Shown here piece by piece: positions 1 to 11,830 of a DNA stretch of 64,000 nucleotides; position 1 is the stretch's first letter, and every line of letters starts with the position of its first letter. The notes beneath the pieces were generated by a model, which had not been told where the DNA came from, did no database searches, and worked only from the letters and a program-made list of their open reading frames with translations. The position numbers and the translations under genes are program-made. Source of the DNA: Aphelocoma coerulescens. Its lineage: Eukaryota; Chordata; Aves; Passeriformes; Corvidae. The stretch is from contig NC_091013.1 in assembly GCF_041296385.1 (NCBI RefSeq), positions 69,533,563-69,597,562 of the forward strand. Direction: 5' to 3'.

Positions 1-2431
1 CTAATTTGATTACCAAATCAGACTGAACTCTTCAAAATGTGACCAATTTTAAGGATGTAATTACTTCTTTGTAACATTAAGCACAGGCTTGAACTCTTTG
101 TTGAATCAAAGCATTAGACAGGCTGTTGGGAAAGGCAGCAAAGAGGCAAACTGAAGACTTGCTCAGAACAGCGGTCTGTAAAGTCTTAGGAAGTCATAAT
201 GGTTCACCTGCTTCTAATCCATTGAGCCATTAGATCATAAACATTTCTATTTACTTCTACTTCCTTGCACCCTTGCTAATTGCAGGATTTCACCATGAAA
301 ACAGAAATACACTTAAAAGCCATGTACTGCATTAAAAGTAATTTACTTCTTTGGAATGTTTCCATCATGAATGCAAGCCTTTATGATACTGTAATTAACT
401 CTAGGTGACATGTTTATCAGAGTAGTATCAGAGAGGAACTATTACATGCATAAATGGAACTTAAGAACTTAAGCAAAACAACCAGAAAGGTCTGCTTTTG
501 TTAAGATATTTTAAGGTACAACTTAATCTGGAAAACTGTGGTGATACAAAAATAGGATAATGTTTTACTCAGTATAGCAGCTCCTTTTGGTTACTCAGCA
601 TAATTTCTCCTTAAGTTAGTTATACAAATAAGAATAATTTTAAAGAATAGCATTCCAGAGCCAACATGTCCATAGAAAGTAAAAATATATTCTAACATCA
701 ACAAAAGATTAACTACAGAGCCAGATTTCCCCTCAGTTATTCCACTGCAATCCTACTGAAGACAATAAGGGTATGTAGACAGGGAAATAAGGGAAAAAAA
801 AACATGATTAAGGAGTCTTTATTGTGCATAAATCATACCATGATTACACACAAAAAAAGAAAGAAAAATAACTTCACTACCATATGCCAGATATATTCTG
901 AAGGCTAGCAAGCCCATTTTCGATTCAAATTGAAATTTAATCAAAAAGGTATGGAAATAACTGCATATTATATTGAAGCTGAAACTTTTCTAAATAATTA
1001 TATATCAACAAACTTTTTCAGACAATTATTCACTGAATAATGCACAAAGGATATGAATTTCAAAAGTAAAAAATGTCACTGTAAATATGAAATTCTGATT
1101 GAGAAATTTGCATTTTGTTTGTACTAGAACATGTGGCCATTTCTATTTCAGAAAAGAATACTATTCCTTTCCACTTAGAGACAGCATTTCCTTTAACTTT
1201 AGTATATGGAAGAACAATGCAAATATTAACAAGATGCGCCTTCCAAATAAATGCCCCAACTTCCCCTTGATCTCAATGAAAACTTGAGAAATTTGGCAGT
1301 TTGCCTAAAGACTTCAGCACATTCAGGAGATCAAGCCTTAGGTATCATGAGACTCTCAAGCTCAAAACAGGGAATGATGTTCATCTGGGAATGAAATAGT
1401 TCTCCAATTCTACAAATGCTTTGACACTTCACTGTGAAGTGAAGTGCACTGGGATAAAACAAGGACAATGTGAAGTTTTAGTTTGTAGGAAACTACTTAA
1501 AGAAAGAGAAAGATACACTACACTGATGATTAAGTCATTGGTTTTCAGCCAAATCAAGCCAAATGGGGGTCTGAGCCCAAAGCACCATGTTTTTTTGTCA
1601 TGCTTTGCTCCTCACTCAATTATATTTCTTTATTTTTGTCTCATTTTGACCAGAAGTTAATCCTAAACCGAAAAACAAACAAAATATATGTCCCCCCCCC
1701 AACACAGTGAAGCACAGTTGAAGATCATCTCACTTATCCCTGAAATAGGAATGCTTTTATAATATAGTATCTGACAGTTTCCAGCCTTATTTCTGGCCAT
1801 AGGCTGTTTTGATGTTGATGTTGATGAGAAAATAAAAACTGTTGTTGTCCGTAGTATGTGAAAATCTCTAAAACTGAACCTTACTTGTTCTTCCAAAAAT
1901 ATATATCCTCCTTAATTTTGGAAAGAGAATAAGAATAATTCATCATACTAATGAATGGAAGAAATTTGGAAGTTGCAAAAATAGCCATTACACTGATAAA
2001 AATTGAAGTAAATCCCCACACATTCACATAGCTAAAATAATTTACGTTCAGCAAACACAAAACCTAGTCAAGTGCAGTTTCACATCCTGCATAACAATCA
2101 CAGGAAGGATGAACATTTGATGATATGTTTATAAGACCTGACTGGAAACCAGACTTTGAAGAGATAAGGTGTAAGGTTTTTTACTGGAAGGTACTTATTT
2201 CCTGTAATTGAAAAGAAAAAAAAAATAGAATCACCTAATTTACAATACTTTTACTTCTATTCCATATACTAATAGACCATATAAGAAGTAAAGGGTAATG
2301 TTTCTCATACTAACCTCAAGAAAAAGAAAATCATGAGTTTCATGACAGGAATAATGTTCTAGTACAGACACTTAAAAAAATATGAACTGTATAACATAAT
2401 AAACACAAAATATAAAAACTATTTTAATTAC
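1..2431 (-). other. NBEA: NBEA intron (partial), AT-rich
   Basis: This is the 5' part of the NBEA intron that follows the exon at 2432-2534. I see AT-rich unique sequence with short homopolymers, for example C10 near 1692 and short A runs. There is no exon with both splice sites and recognisable neurobeachin coding, and no other gene. Confidence 0.7.
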
Positions 2432-2534
2432 CTGGCTTGTGGCAAACCATAGCTGGTTCCTACTCCAACACGTGGTAAGCTGTACACAACTTTTTTCACT
2501 GTTGCTTGGTCAGGAAAATTAAACATAACAGAAG
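2432..2534 (-). CDS. NBEA: NBEA internal exon (end of the PH-like domain)
   Basis: On the minus strand the acceptor ATTTAG ends at 2535. It is followed by 103 coding bases: two bases that complete a Thr codon split from the previous exon, 33 codons ([16 protein letters not shown] to SYGLPQA) and two final bases. The donor is GTAATT at 2426-2431. The reading frame joins exactly to the exon at 3409-3526 (...MANR|T|SVMFNF...). The peptide is the part of neurobeachin just before the linker into the BEACH domain. The following exon, which should begin the BEACH domain, was not found at 1-2431 and is presumably outside the window. Confidence 0.95.
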
Positions 2535-3408
2535 CTAAATGAAGAAAAGAAAATATGTATCAGTAAAACATTTGCAGAAGTCTGTTTCTTCACGTGCATA
2601 TATTTTTTAAATGCTTTGGTTTTTATTTGGGAAGTCAGTTCCACTTTTATCCTCCTGGGGATCCAAGGTACAACAGAAATTCCTGACATTCTTCACACCT
2701 ATGTATAATTAGCTGGTTAACATTTTGGCATTAACTCTCCCATTTTGCAGAAGATCTGAGTGTTGTTTACTTCAGAGGAACAACACCTTACTATTAACCC
2801 ATATAATCTCTTATCAGGGTGAGAACCTGTTTAGTAGTTGGCATGGCACTTGCTCTTCTAACTAGAACCTTAAAACACCCAGGAACAAGGAATTGTTTAA
2901 TTCTCTCTCCAGCTGAAATCAAAACTTATATCAGAGCTCCTGAGGGTAAAAGACCACTTATACATCTCACCAGCCACTGAAGTGTGATTCAGAGTAGCAC
3001 ATACAGACAACTGAGTGCATCCATTTACTGATCTGGTACTTTTTTACTTTAATTCATTTTATAATTAGAAAAGGAAATATCCTTTTATATATTTCACTAA
3101 AATATTTACAGACAATTGAGGAGTAGGGTGAGACAACAGAAAAAGCAAATTTCCTATCCAGCATTTGAAGAACTTACCAATCGCAATGATCTGGTTCCAT
3201 AAATCAATCTCACTGCTGCACAGAAAGCAGTGAGATTGATTTATGTGATTGATTTTAATACAATTTTCACTGAATACACACAAGTATTATAGAACAGACA
3301 TAAGCACTTTATCAAAGGAAGCACAGAGTTTTAATTTTAAGATTAATAAATAAAAGACAAAATAACCACTACCACAATTTTATGCGACAAATATAAACTA
3401 TGACCTAC
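2535..3408 (-). other. NBEA: Short NBEA intron, 874 bp
   Basis: The intron is bounded on the minus strand by donor GTAGGT (3403-3408) and acceptor ATTTAG (2535-2540). It interrupts a Thr codon after its first base. The only notable content is the perfect inverted repeat at 3198-3245, listed separately. Confidence 0.9.
3198..3245. repeat. Perfect inverted repeat: 20-bp arms, 8-bp spacer
   Basis: The left arm at 3198-3217 (CATAAATCAATCTCACTGCT) is the exact reverse complement of the right arm at 3226-3245. Eight bases, 3218-3225, separate them. Pairing stops cleanly on both sides (C3197 against T3246; G3218 against A3225). The hairpin lies inside the 874-bp NBEA intron. At 20 bp the stem is shorter than a typical pri-miRNA. 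A recent template-switch inversion or a small palindromic element is more likely. Confidence 0.92.
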
Positions 3409-3526
3409 TTCTGTTTGCCATAAACACTTCCAAAGCCGTGTTCTGGAGAAGATAACGTCTTGAGAAAACAGCTCGAATCTCGCTGAACATCCATTTTCCA
3501 TGAAGGCCTTCGGTATAGGCAAGGAC
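3409..3526 (-). CDS. NBEA: NBEA internal exon (PH-like domain, [15 protein letters not shown] block)
   Basis: On the minus strand the acceptor TTTCTTTAAAG ends at 3527. It is followed by 118 bases in phase 0: 39 codons starting [16 protein letters not shown] and ending VFMANR, plus one base. The donor is GTAGGT at 3403-3408. The peptide continues directly from the IDPK end of the exon at 52667-52803, giving ...[11 protein letters not shown]..., which is the neurobeachin PH-like segment. The intron between them is about 49 kb and contains MAB21L1. An in-frame ATG at 3490-3488 (the Met of KWMFSE) could serve as the start of a short NBEA product if a non-coding first exon is used within the large intron. 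That is inference. Confidence 0.96.
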
Positions 3527-6500
3527 CTTTAAAGAAAGTCAAGGTGAGAGTTATTAGCAGGAGTTTTTCAATAAAATATTGTATAAGATAATAGGAAATT
3601 TTACCCATCAATTAAGTTAATTGTGTCTCTTTAAGACTTAAAAACAGTGACTCAAAATGAACTTGAATCTTTTTAAGAAGTGCAAAAAAGAAGTACCTGC
3701 TGTTACAAGAATATCCGCAATTACTGTAACCTGATACTCGTAAGATCTATTTCTCATGTGTCACATCAAATTAATTTCCTCAAAAACACCAAAATCCCAA
3801 ACTCTACAAGCAAGCACAGGGAAACAGACACACTTGCAATTATGCTTAGCTGTATCTTCTTCCAACAATGTGCATGACACCGTTGTCAGTTATGTATCAG
3901 ATACCAGATTTACTTCTGAGGCTGCCTTGTGCAAAGTACAACCAAAATAGTATTACTTGCCATTCACATTCACTTCAGGGTCATAAATTACAAGGCCTCC
4001 CATTCCATCAAAAGATAGAAAAATTAGCAAAACCAGTATGTCACCTTAATAATTTTTTCTAAAGTTAGGTACATCAAATATCCCAAACCATGAACAAAAT
4101 TTAACAATTTGTAATTTTGCATTTTAAAATTAATGTGAAAATATTTTAAAATAAAATGGTTAAAAATTAGCATTGCTTTTCCTGTTTTACAGTTTCTCAA
4201 CTGAGTGTATTAATATGACTAGATATTAATATCTAAATAATCTTTTTTACTTTTCTTTCAGTGTTGTGGATGTTCAAAAAATAGACAAAAAAGACACATT
4301 TTAACTCGACGTTATCTTTATTAACTTATCTCATCTGTATCATGCACTGTAGAACAATATTTTTCCAACCCTTTTTCTCAGCTGGCAGGCTCCCTTCAGC
4401 CCTGCACCTCTGCTCAGGTGGGCTCTGCCATGGCACTCCTAGGAGGAGTCAGTTGTTTGGGATGGGGATCCTCACCACATCCATTTGCATTTCCCAGGCT
4501 CTGTAGACTGTGCCTTTACCTAGGCTGCAGCCACTAAGAGAATTGCAGCCTCAGTGAACACCTTCCCTAAAGGGACATGCAAAAAGAAGGTTTCAGACTG
4601 GAGAAACTGAATTTCTCTGTTCTCCATTAGGTACACAAAAACTGTCATACAGCAGCTCGCAGTGCTTTACTCACTCATTTGAGGTCTTTACTTTCCGTAA
4701 CCATGACCTCCCCCATCTCCTGAACAGGAAAATGTTAGGGAGACCATATGCTGCTGCTGGCAGTGATCCTTCATGCTTGAGGAAATGGAAATTGTATTTC
4801 TTCAATCTTTTCACTGATGCAGCTTCGAGTTAGTAACACATCTCCATATATGAAAAAGCTAATTTAAGTTTGTGCACTTGGTGTTCAACCTTTTTCTCAT
4901 AACCGTGATGAGTCTATTTCAGAGAGGATGGTAATAACAGCAATGCAAAACTGCATCAGCACATGGAAAAAGCATTCAAATGTTAGTTCTGTCCTTGATA
5001 GAAACCAGTCAGGGGAACACAGTGATCCCCCCATACTATTTACATGAGAATAAGTTACAGACAGAACTCTTAGACCAACAGTGTGGCAGATGACACTGAT
5101 TCACCTCAGCTTTCCACACTAGTTAAACACAGCTTAGAAGATGGGAAGGAGCTTGATTATTTGGAGGTCAACCAGACACATGCAAGAGACTGTGTGCTCC
5201 CTCCACTCAGTCACAAGTCAGCTGTGGAATGCTACCTCACATGCTAAATTCTTGCAGTGGTTAAAAATCTTCACCTTATTTTTACTTTGAACTCCGATAG
5301 ATCTTGTGACGCCTTTGTGAGCTTTCTAGTATCGGGTAACTCTTCCTTGTGTTGGTAATTACAGACTGGATCCAGTTACTGCTTAGCCTTCTCTTTGATA
5401 AGCTAAATAAACCAAATTTTTCCTTGGTTTTCTTTCATTGAGATCAGATGATAGCATACAGCTGGTATCATGCATGTGAAATTCACGTGGATAAGAACAA
5501 TGACGCTGAAGATTTAAGCGCTCTCCTTCGAATGTGTTCTGCTGCTATCTGATATGTAATTTTTGTAAATGCACAGGTTTTTAAGATAAAGAGAGGAAAT
5601 TCTAAGAAAACCACTCACATTTAAAAAGCTAAAATATGAGAAAAGTCTCTCAGAAGGAGGAGTTTGAAATGTATATAGCTGTAACCAGATCTATAGCAGC
5701 CAACAAATTTGCCAAAGAATTAGTTCCTTGACAAAGCATCACGCTTCAGGAAACCTCTTTTTGTATCAAAAATGTTTCGTTATTTTTTTGTAAAGAGAAA
5801 TGTTTACTGAAAACTACACCCTATATATTAACATTTTAGAGGATTCACAGTAATACTTGATGTATACCACAGCTTAGTTATTGTAGATCAACACCAAAAG
5901 CACATTGTATACCAATCATTCACTGGTTACCTTTTACTTCCTCCTCTTTTTTAATTAAGTATGAAGCAATTGCAACTACACAGAGGTACATTCAGCCCAC
6001 TATGAAATGAATGACTTATGATAGCACTCCAGTAAAACAGTAGAATGGAATAGGAAATCAGAGGAAAGAGAGGAGTCTATAATTCAATTAATGTCCTCAA
6101 TTACACTCTTCTTAACTGTCTATTAGTCCTACAAATATCAGATTATCATGCCATTATTAAATCATCTGAATTATTTCGGTATTTCTATTGTAACATTTTC
6201 CTGTCTGAGATATACTACTCATTTTTGCCATCTTCCGTAACATTCATCTTACACCATTTTCATGTGATGCATTAAACCTCCCATTATTAGATATCTGCAA
6301 TTTACAGCAGATATTACTGACATGGTTGCAGAATTCTTTCTTATTGTTGTTATAACAGCCAAATCAAAATAATTTTATTTTTCTGAATTTGAATTCTTTA
6401 AAAGGTTTATACAGCTTTTTTTTTCCTTCCAGGATGATTTTTAGCATTTCACTTTCTCATAGGACGTGAATGAAATCCTGGCTATTTTACATTTTTTTAC

Positions 6501-7874
6501 AGACTGTATGTATTGTATATTTCATTATTCATACAAACATGGAAATAACTACTTCACAATGCAAATACACTGAAATTATGTTACCTAGTTATCTGAAGGC
6601 AAGATTTCCATGTCTTCCAACACTTTGTTACTTAAGTTATTTATTTAAGTCAGTACTCCTTATTTTGATAGTTTTATGAGTTTTTCTCCTAAAAACATTC
6701 ATGAAGACTTCCTGTCTAGGCATGTTTTAATAGTTGAAAATTCATGACTAAGCACAGAACTCTAGATATACCTCAGATAAGCTGTCTTTATTAAAATAAA
6801 AAACAACCATCCAATATCTACATTTGAACTAAGCACACTTTTCAATTCTAATATCAGCTGTAGCTGTTTGGTTTAAAGCTCATTTCTCCTTGTAAAACCC
6901 TTTCACTTAGGAATATGTGTGTTTTAAAGATATCTATTTGCTAGAATTCATTGCAGCAAGATGAAGCTCCCACCTAAAAAGGGAATGAGAAGTCTCTAAA
7001 ACTCAGGATTCTTTAATAGGGAAAAAACATCTATTGGCGACACTTATTTAGATTAGGTTACTAAAGCAGCATGGGATGCAGATGGAAAGCTCTAGAGAAG
7101 AGAAGCAGAACCATTACTAAAGTGCTTTCCTACGTGGATCAAATATGAAGGCTCCACTATTGTAATTTTATTTCTGATGTAACCAAGATCTTTTTTTTTT
7201 CTTTTCAATTAAGAGTCAATACATTTTTAATCATGAACCTACTTTGGTAGTTATTCAATTATTGATAATGAATTGCTAATTAACAGCTGGAATTTTGCAC
7301 TAACCAGAAGACCAGAAATACTAGTGTACATTTCGCTAGAATCCCTTGTAGATTATCTCCACAGAAGGAACACTTAAGTACTGAGGCTCATTTTTGCTGC
7401 TTTATACAATTTTTTGGTATCTCATAGCACCAGACACAGCATGCAAAAGGGTATTCTGGCCCTTTTCTTTTGATTATTATTTCTGGAATTGAAGTAATCA
7501 CAAAATCAGGTGCTATAAAGAAATCAAGGAAAGCAGCCTGTACAATCCTATCTATTCTCAGTCACTAACTTTACAGTAAGAAAGGTCACTCCTGCAGTCT
7601 GTTGCAAAGAATTTTTACATACTTCCTTTTTTTAAATAGCTCTTTGGGGTGATTAATTACGCCTATACATGTGAATTGAATCCACCGTTTTCAGTGGAAA
7701 TTCATCATTTGTCTTTTGAAGCCACATTTCTGATTCAGGATATTTTAATTCCAATCTGATTTCTCAATGAAAGTGTCGATTGATACTTGTAACCTTTTTC
7801 AAGCTTTGTTTATTTCTAGTGCAAAATGCATGTATCCATTAATATGCAATATATTTCTTGAACTTTTTGTGGGT

Positions 7875-8215
7875 TTGTTTGGTGAATGGTGAAATAGACG
7901 TGAAAAAACTTTTCTTAATATCTAATCTGAATCTCCCCTGTCTCAGTTTAGAGATATTTCTTCTGGTCCTCTCACTGCAGGCATGGTACGAGAGACTGGC
8001 CCCCACCTGGCTATACCCTTCTTTCAGGGAGCTGTAGAGAGCAGTGAGGTTCCCCGTGAGCCTCCTTTTCTCCATACCCCCAGCTCCCTCAGCTTTTTCC
8101 CACAAGGCATGTTCTCTAGTCCTCTTGTAAGCCCTGTTGCCCTTCGCTGAACATGCTCCAGGGAGGAGAAAACATGGAGGACTTCACAAAAACCAAGCAC
8201 GGTGTGTAGTTATTT
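7875..8215 (-). mobile_element. CR1-type LINE fragment, 3' region, reverse orientation
   Basis: The segment reads like the reverse complement of the CR1 3' region known from birds and reptiles. It has a TTCTTAATATCTAATCTGAAT-like block near 7908, then CCCCCACCTGGCTATACCC (about 8000), CTTTCAGGGAGCTGTAGAGA, GAGCCTCCTTTTCTCCA, CCCCAGCTCCCTCAG (8080-8094) and TTGCCCTTCGCTGAACATGC (about 8138). The copy is diverged and 5'-truncated with no intact ORF. Ends are approximate. It is the clearest sign that this is an avian or reptilian genome. Confidence 0.85.
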
Positions 8216-11200
8216 CATCAGAGTGCCACCTACAGCACTGTGGTTATGCACCTGGCCCAGGTGCAAAATAGGCATTTAGAAAACAGTTTGGCATCACTCT
8301 ATGCTTTTAGAGCTTAGAAATGCACGAAATTGATTACTGAAAATCATTCTCTCCTGTCAGGGATCTGGATTTCCCTTTTTCAAGAGCTGTCTAGCATTGC
8401 AATTTGCTGCAAGGAAAATGTGAAATTCTGAATGCAGGTCCTCATGGGTTAAGAAAAATGGCTCCTATGAACACACAGCAAACTTTCTTCTCCAGAACAA
8501 CCTAACACCACAGAGTTCACTACAAGTACATGGCAGACTGCATGATTGCTTCATGTACTCTAAATACAGATGGAGATGACAGACATTGATGGCATGGAAC
8601 CACACTCCTAGGGTTTATGAAATACCATACTGAGTAAACATTTTATAATTTCAAAATGTTTAATGAAGTACTGAGTGTGATCAACTTTTAGATTTAGCAG
8701 GAAAAATAAGTATACACTATAACAAGGGATATATCATGTCAAGATAGACAAGCGTAAAAAAAAGTTATATTTATTAAGAAAATTCAAAATCAGGTAAGTT
8801 CAAAAAATGAACCACCTTGTATTTTGCTTTTCTAAAATGGGGAAATGGAGAATGTAAATAGACAGGAAGGACAATTCAAAGGAATTTAATGTCCTAGCAT
8901 TTTACTGACTTTTTTACTACTTTTTTATACACTTAGACCACTTTAAGAACATCTTAGTGGCCTCAATTCCCATAATCACACTAAATACTTCTAAAATCTC
9001 ACCAAAATACCGTTACCATTTTGTCTTTGCACATTTTGGTCTAGTAAAATGTTCTCACTTTCTCTTTACATTAAGGTCTCTTTTCCTCTTCTTTATAACA
9101 TGCTCCTGTGTAAAATGTTTCTTTATTTGTAAGCCTTAAAAGCTGTCCTGCAAGTAGCTCTTGTAATGTTATGCTCTGCAGGATAAACTGGGTATTATGT
9201 GCCATTAGAATTTCTCAATTCACATCAGTTTTAAAAATCTTTTTTAGGACTTTTTTTTAAAATAAATATTGGCACTCCTGTTTCATTTTTCTCCTCTTCT
9301 TCAGGGATCTAAAAAATGCAGATATTATTTTTGTGGTTTTGGACTTTATTTCCTTGCCAAATACTCTCAGCTTATACTTCTATTTCCAATGTTGTTTTAA
9401 GCTTTCAAGAGGCCCCTTGTCTTGAAACATGAGGTTCTGTTCATCCAAACCTTTTCTAAATTTGATTTCTCTGGTCAGCATACCACTTTGTTATCCATTA
9501 AAACAATGCCCACTCAGCTTAAAGCAACAGATGTTCTTATTCCCACATTCATTTGCAGTCATCTGAAAAATTATTTGAAGTTGGTCCACTTGAAGGCCAT
9601 TTTCCTCTTTTCATTGGCAAAATGGTTTTGCATGTCATGATTTTGTGTTTTAGGCAAGGAATGGAAAGGATATTGGAATTTTTTGAGAAGTAGTGGCAGC
9701 AAAATAATTAGAGTAAAAAACCAAACCCTACTCCAATACCTTTTGTATTCTAAATGCACCATTTCTAACACGGCATTTGTGAAACACCAGTGCATAGTTT
9801 TAAATATAAGAATAAGTGCAAAAAAAATTCTGAATAATAATTATTTTATCATTAATTTTGATCTCTATGCCTTTGCAGTTTCCTTTTGTATGCAACATGC
9901 AAACAGATTGTCAATTTAGGCAACTCTTGAAATGCCAGTAATAGACTGACATTCTTGGGAAGAACAGCATCAGGAAGAGGTAGCAGATTTAGACACTATC
10001 ACCTTAGGAAAGGTAGGCAATGGCCTTTTTTAGGCTCTACTTTCAAACATATTCAGCAGTTACTGTTTTAAGCAGAGGCTCCACTGATTTAAGTATTTTA
10101 AAACCAGGAATAAAGCTGATGGTGCTGGCTGGAGCAACAGCACGTGTGGAGAAGCTGAACGCAAATATATTCTAGTGGCACAGAAAGCCATATCAGAGAA
10201 CAGCCCAACTCAAACCACAGAGGTTGAAGAATCAAGTAACAGGGCAAAATCCAAAGTAGAAAAGCACAATTAGTTCTGGTAGCCACAGGATTGAAGCAGA
10301 TTGTGTCAGTTACCTCACAAGGTTTCAAATGATTTTTTGTTGACTTTGGCAACAATGGGATGTCAGACTCAAATCTAGTGAGAAATGTTCACAGAACTAT
10401 GTTTCCATTCTCGCTCTACATCTCATGCTCAGAGACCAATCCAAACTGGGGAGTGGTGATCTCAGACTCAAACTGCTCTGAGCAATTCTGCCCCAGCAGT
10501 GAAAGGCAATCAAATTATTTCAATTAGAACCACACAAGTTAGTTTAGTGGGCACGCCAAAAAGGACATAAAATTGATATGATCTGAGCAAAACCAGACTT
10601 TTTTTTAAGGAATTAAAATGGAGAGCTTCTTTTTCTTTCAACTGGAACTGGTTCATTCTCCTCAGCAAAAGTAAGACGATTGAAAGAAAGGACTTTTAAC
10701 ATTTACAAATTCAGGGAGAACACAGCGTTAAGAATGCTTGTAAGTGGAAACCAAAGCAGGAGATTTATTCAATAAATAGTTCTTTGACAAAAAATGCAGC
10801 TTTATTAAACCTGTATTATGGGTGGATTTCAGAGAATTTGTGAGAGTTTTATCTGAGAAAAGTTGCAGCAGAAGCAAAAAACCATAGAAATAGTTTGAAG
10901 AATAAAGAATGAATGGTATCGCTAAGAATGTGATGCATTCTTTCCCAAGAATAAAGACATCATAAAATTCTCTGGGTGTTTTGTTTTGTTGGGTTTTTTT
11001 CCCAGAACTTGCATATATTTATTCAAAAGTGCAATGCAATAAAAAAATGCATAAATACTCAAATGTACCATATCACAAATTCTTAACATTCTAGTAACTG
11101 AAGGCATTATAACTGGTCTTAGGAAAAGTGTAAATATTGGGTTTTGTTAAACATTACCCATTTCCTACCAAATGAAGGTAGAATGACAGTTGTTTGTCCC

Positions 11201-11661
11201 TCTTTTTATAGATGTGAACTTCATGTCATACAGGAGATATGTGGAAGCATCTTGGATTTTAACAGTTTTACATCTGATTTATTCAGTGCAGAACGCACAT
11301 GATGTAAGATCTATAAAAGTCAATAGAATTCATTTTTTTTTCTATTACCAGGCTTAATTTTTTTTATGTTCCTAATATCTCTTCATATATGATTGATCAA
11401 AAACCAGTAATACTTTGTTTTCAACTTCATATACAGAAGCTGTTTCATTAATCCCAATACTTAGGAATATAATCAGAGCACATTCTACTCCTGAAATTTT
11501 AGCAATAGATAAAAAATTAATTTTTATACTAAAAAATAAATATATTAGTTTATTAAGTAATATGTATCTGCTATATCTACAACATCCTCACCATCCCCAA
11601 AATTTCTGCAATGCAGTTTGTAACAGTCAAGAAAATCCCCAAGAAATTCAAAATTCTACAG

Positions 11662-11830
11662 CTCAAAGAATCACAGAATCAGTCAGGTTGGAAGGGGTCA
11701 CAGTGGTTCATCTGGTCCAACCTCCCTGTTCAAGAAAGGTCATCCCAGAGCACATGGCACAGGATTGTGTCCAGACACTCCCCTGTGCCCAGAAGTGTTG
11801 GGTATGGAGCACCAGTGACTCCTGGAAATC
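11662..11830 (-). mobile_element. CR1-type LINE 3'-end fragment, reverse orientation
   Basis: From 11665 the sequence shows the reverse complement of the CR1 3' terminus: AGAATCACAGAATC, CAGGTTGGAAGGGGTCAC, CATCTGGTCCAACCTCCCTG, CCAGAGCACATGGCACAGGA and TTGTGTCCAGACA, in the order expected for avian CR1 copies. Similarity fades after about 11790. The right end is uncertain. It is a short, 5'-truncated, non-coding copy. Confidence 0.85.
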
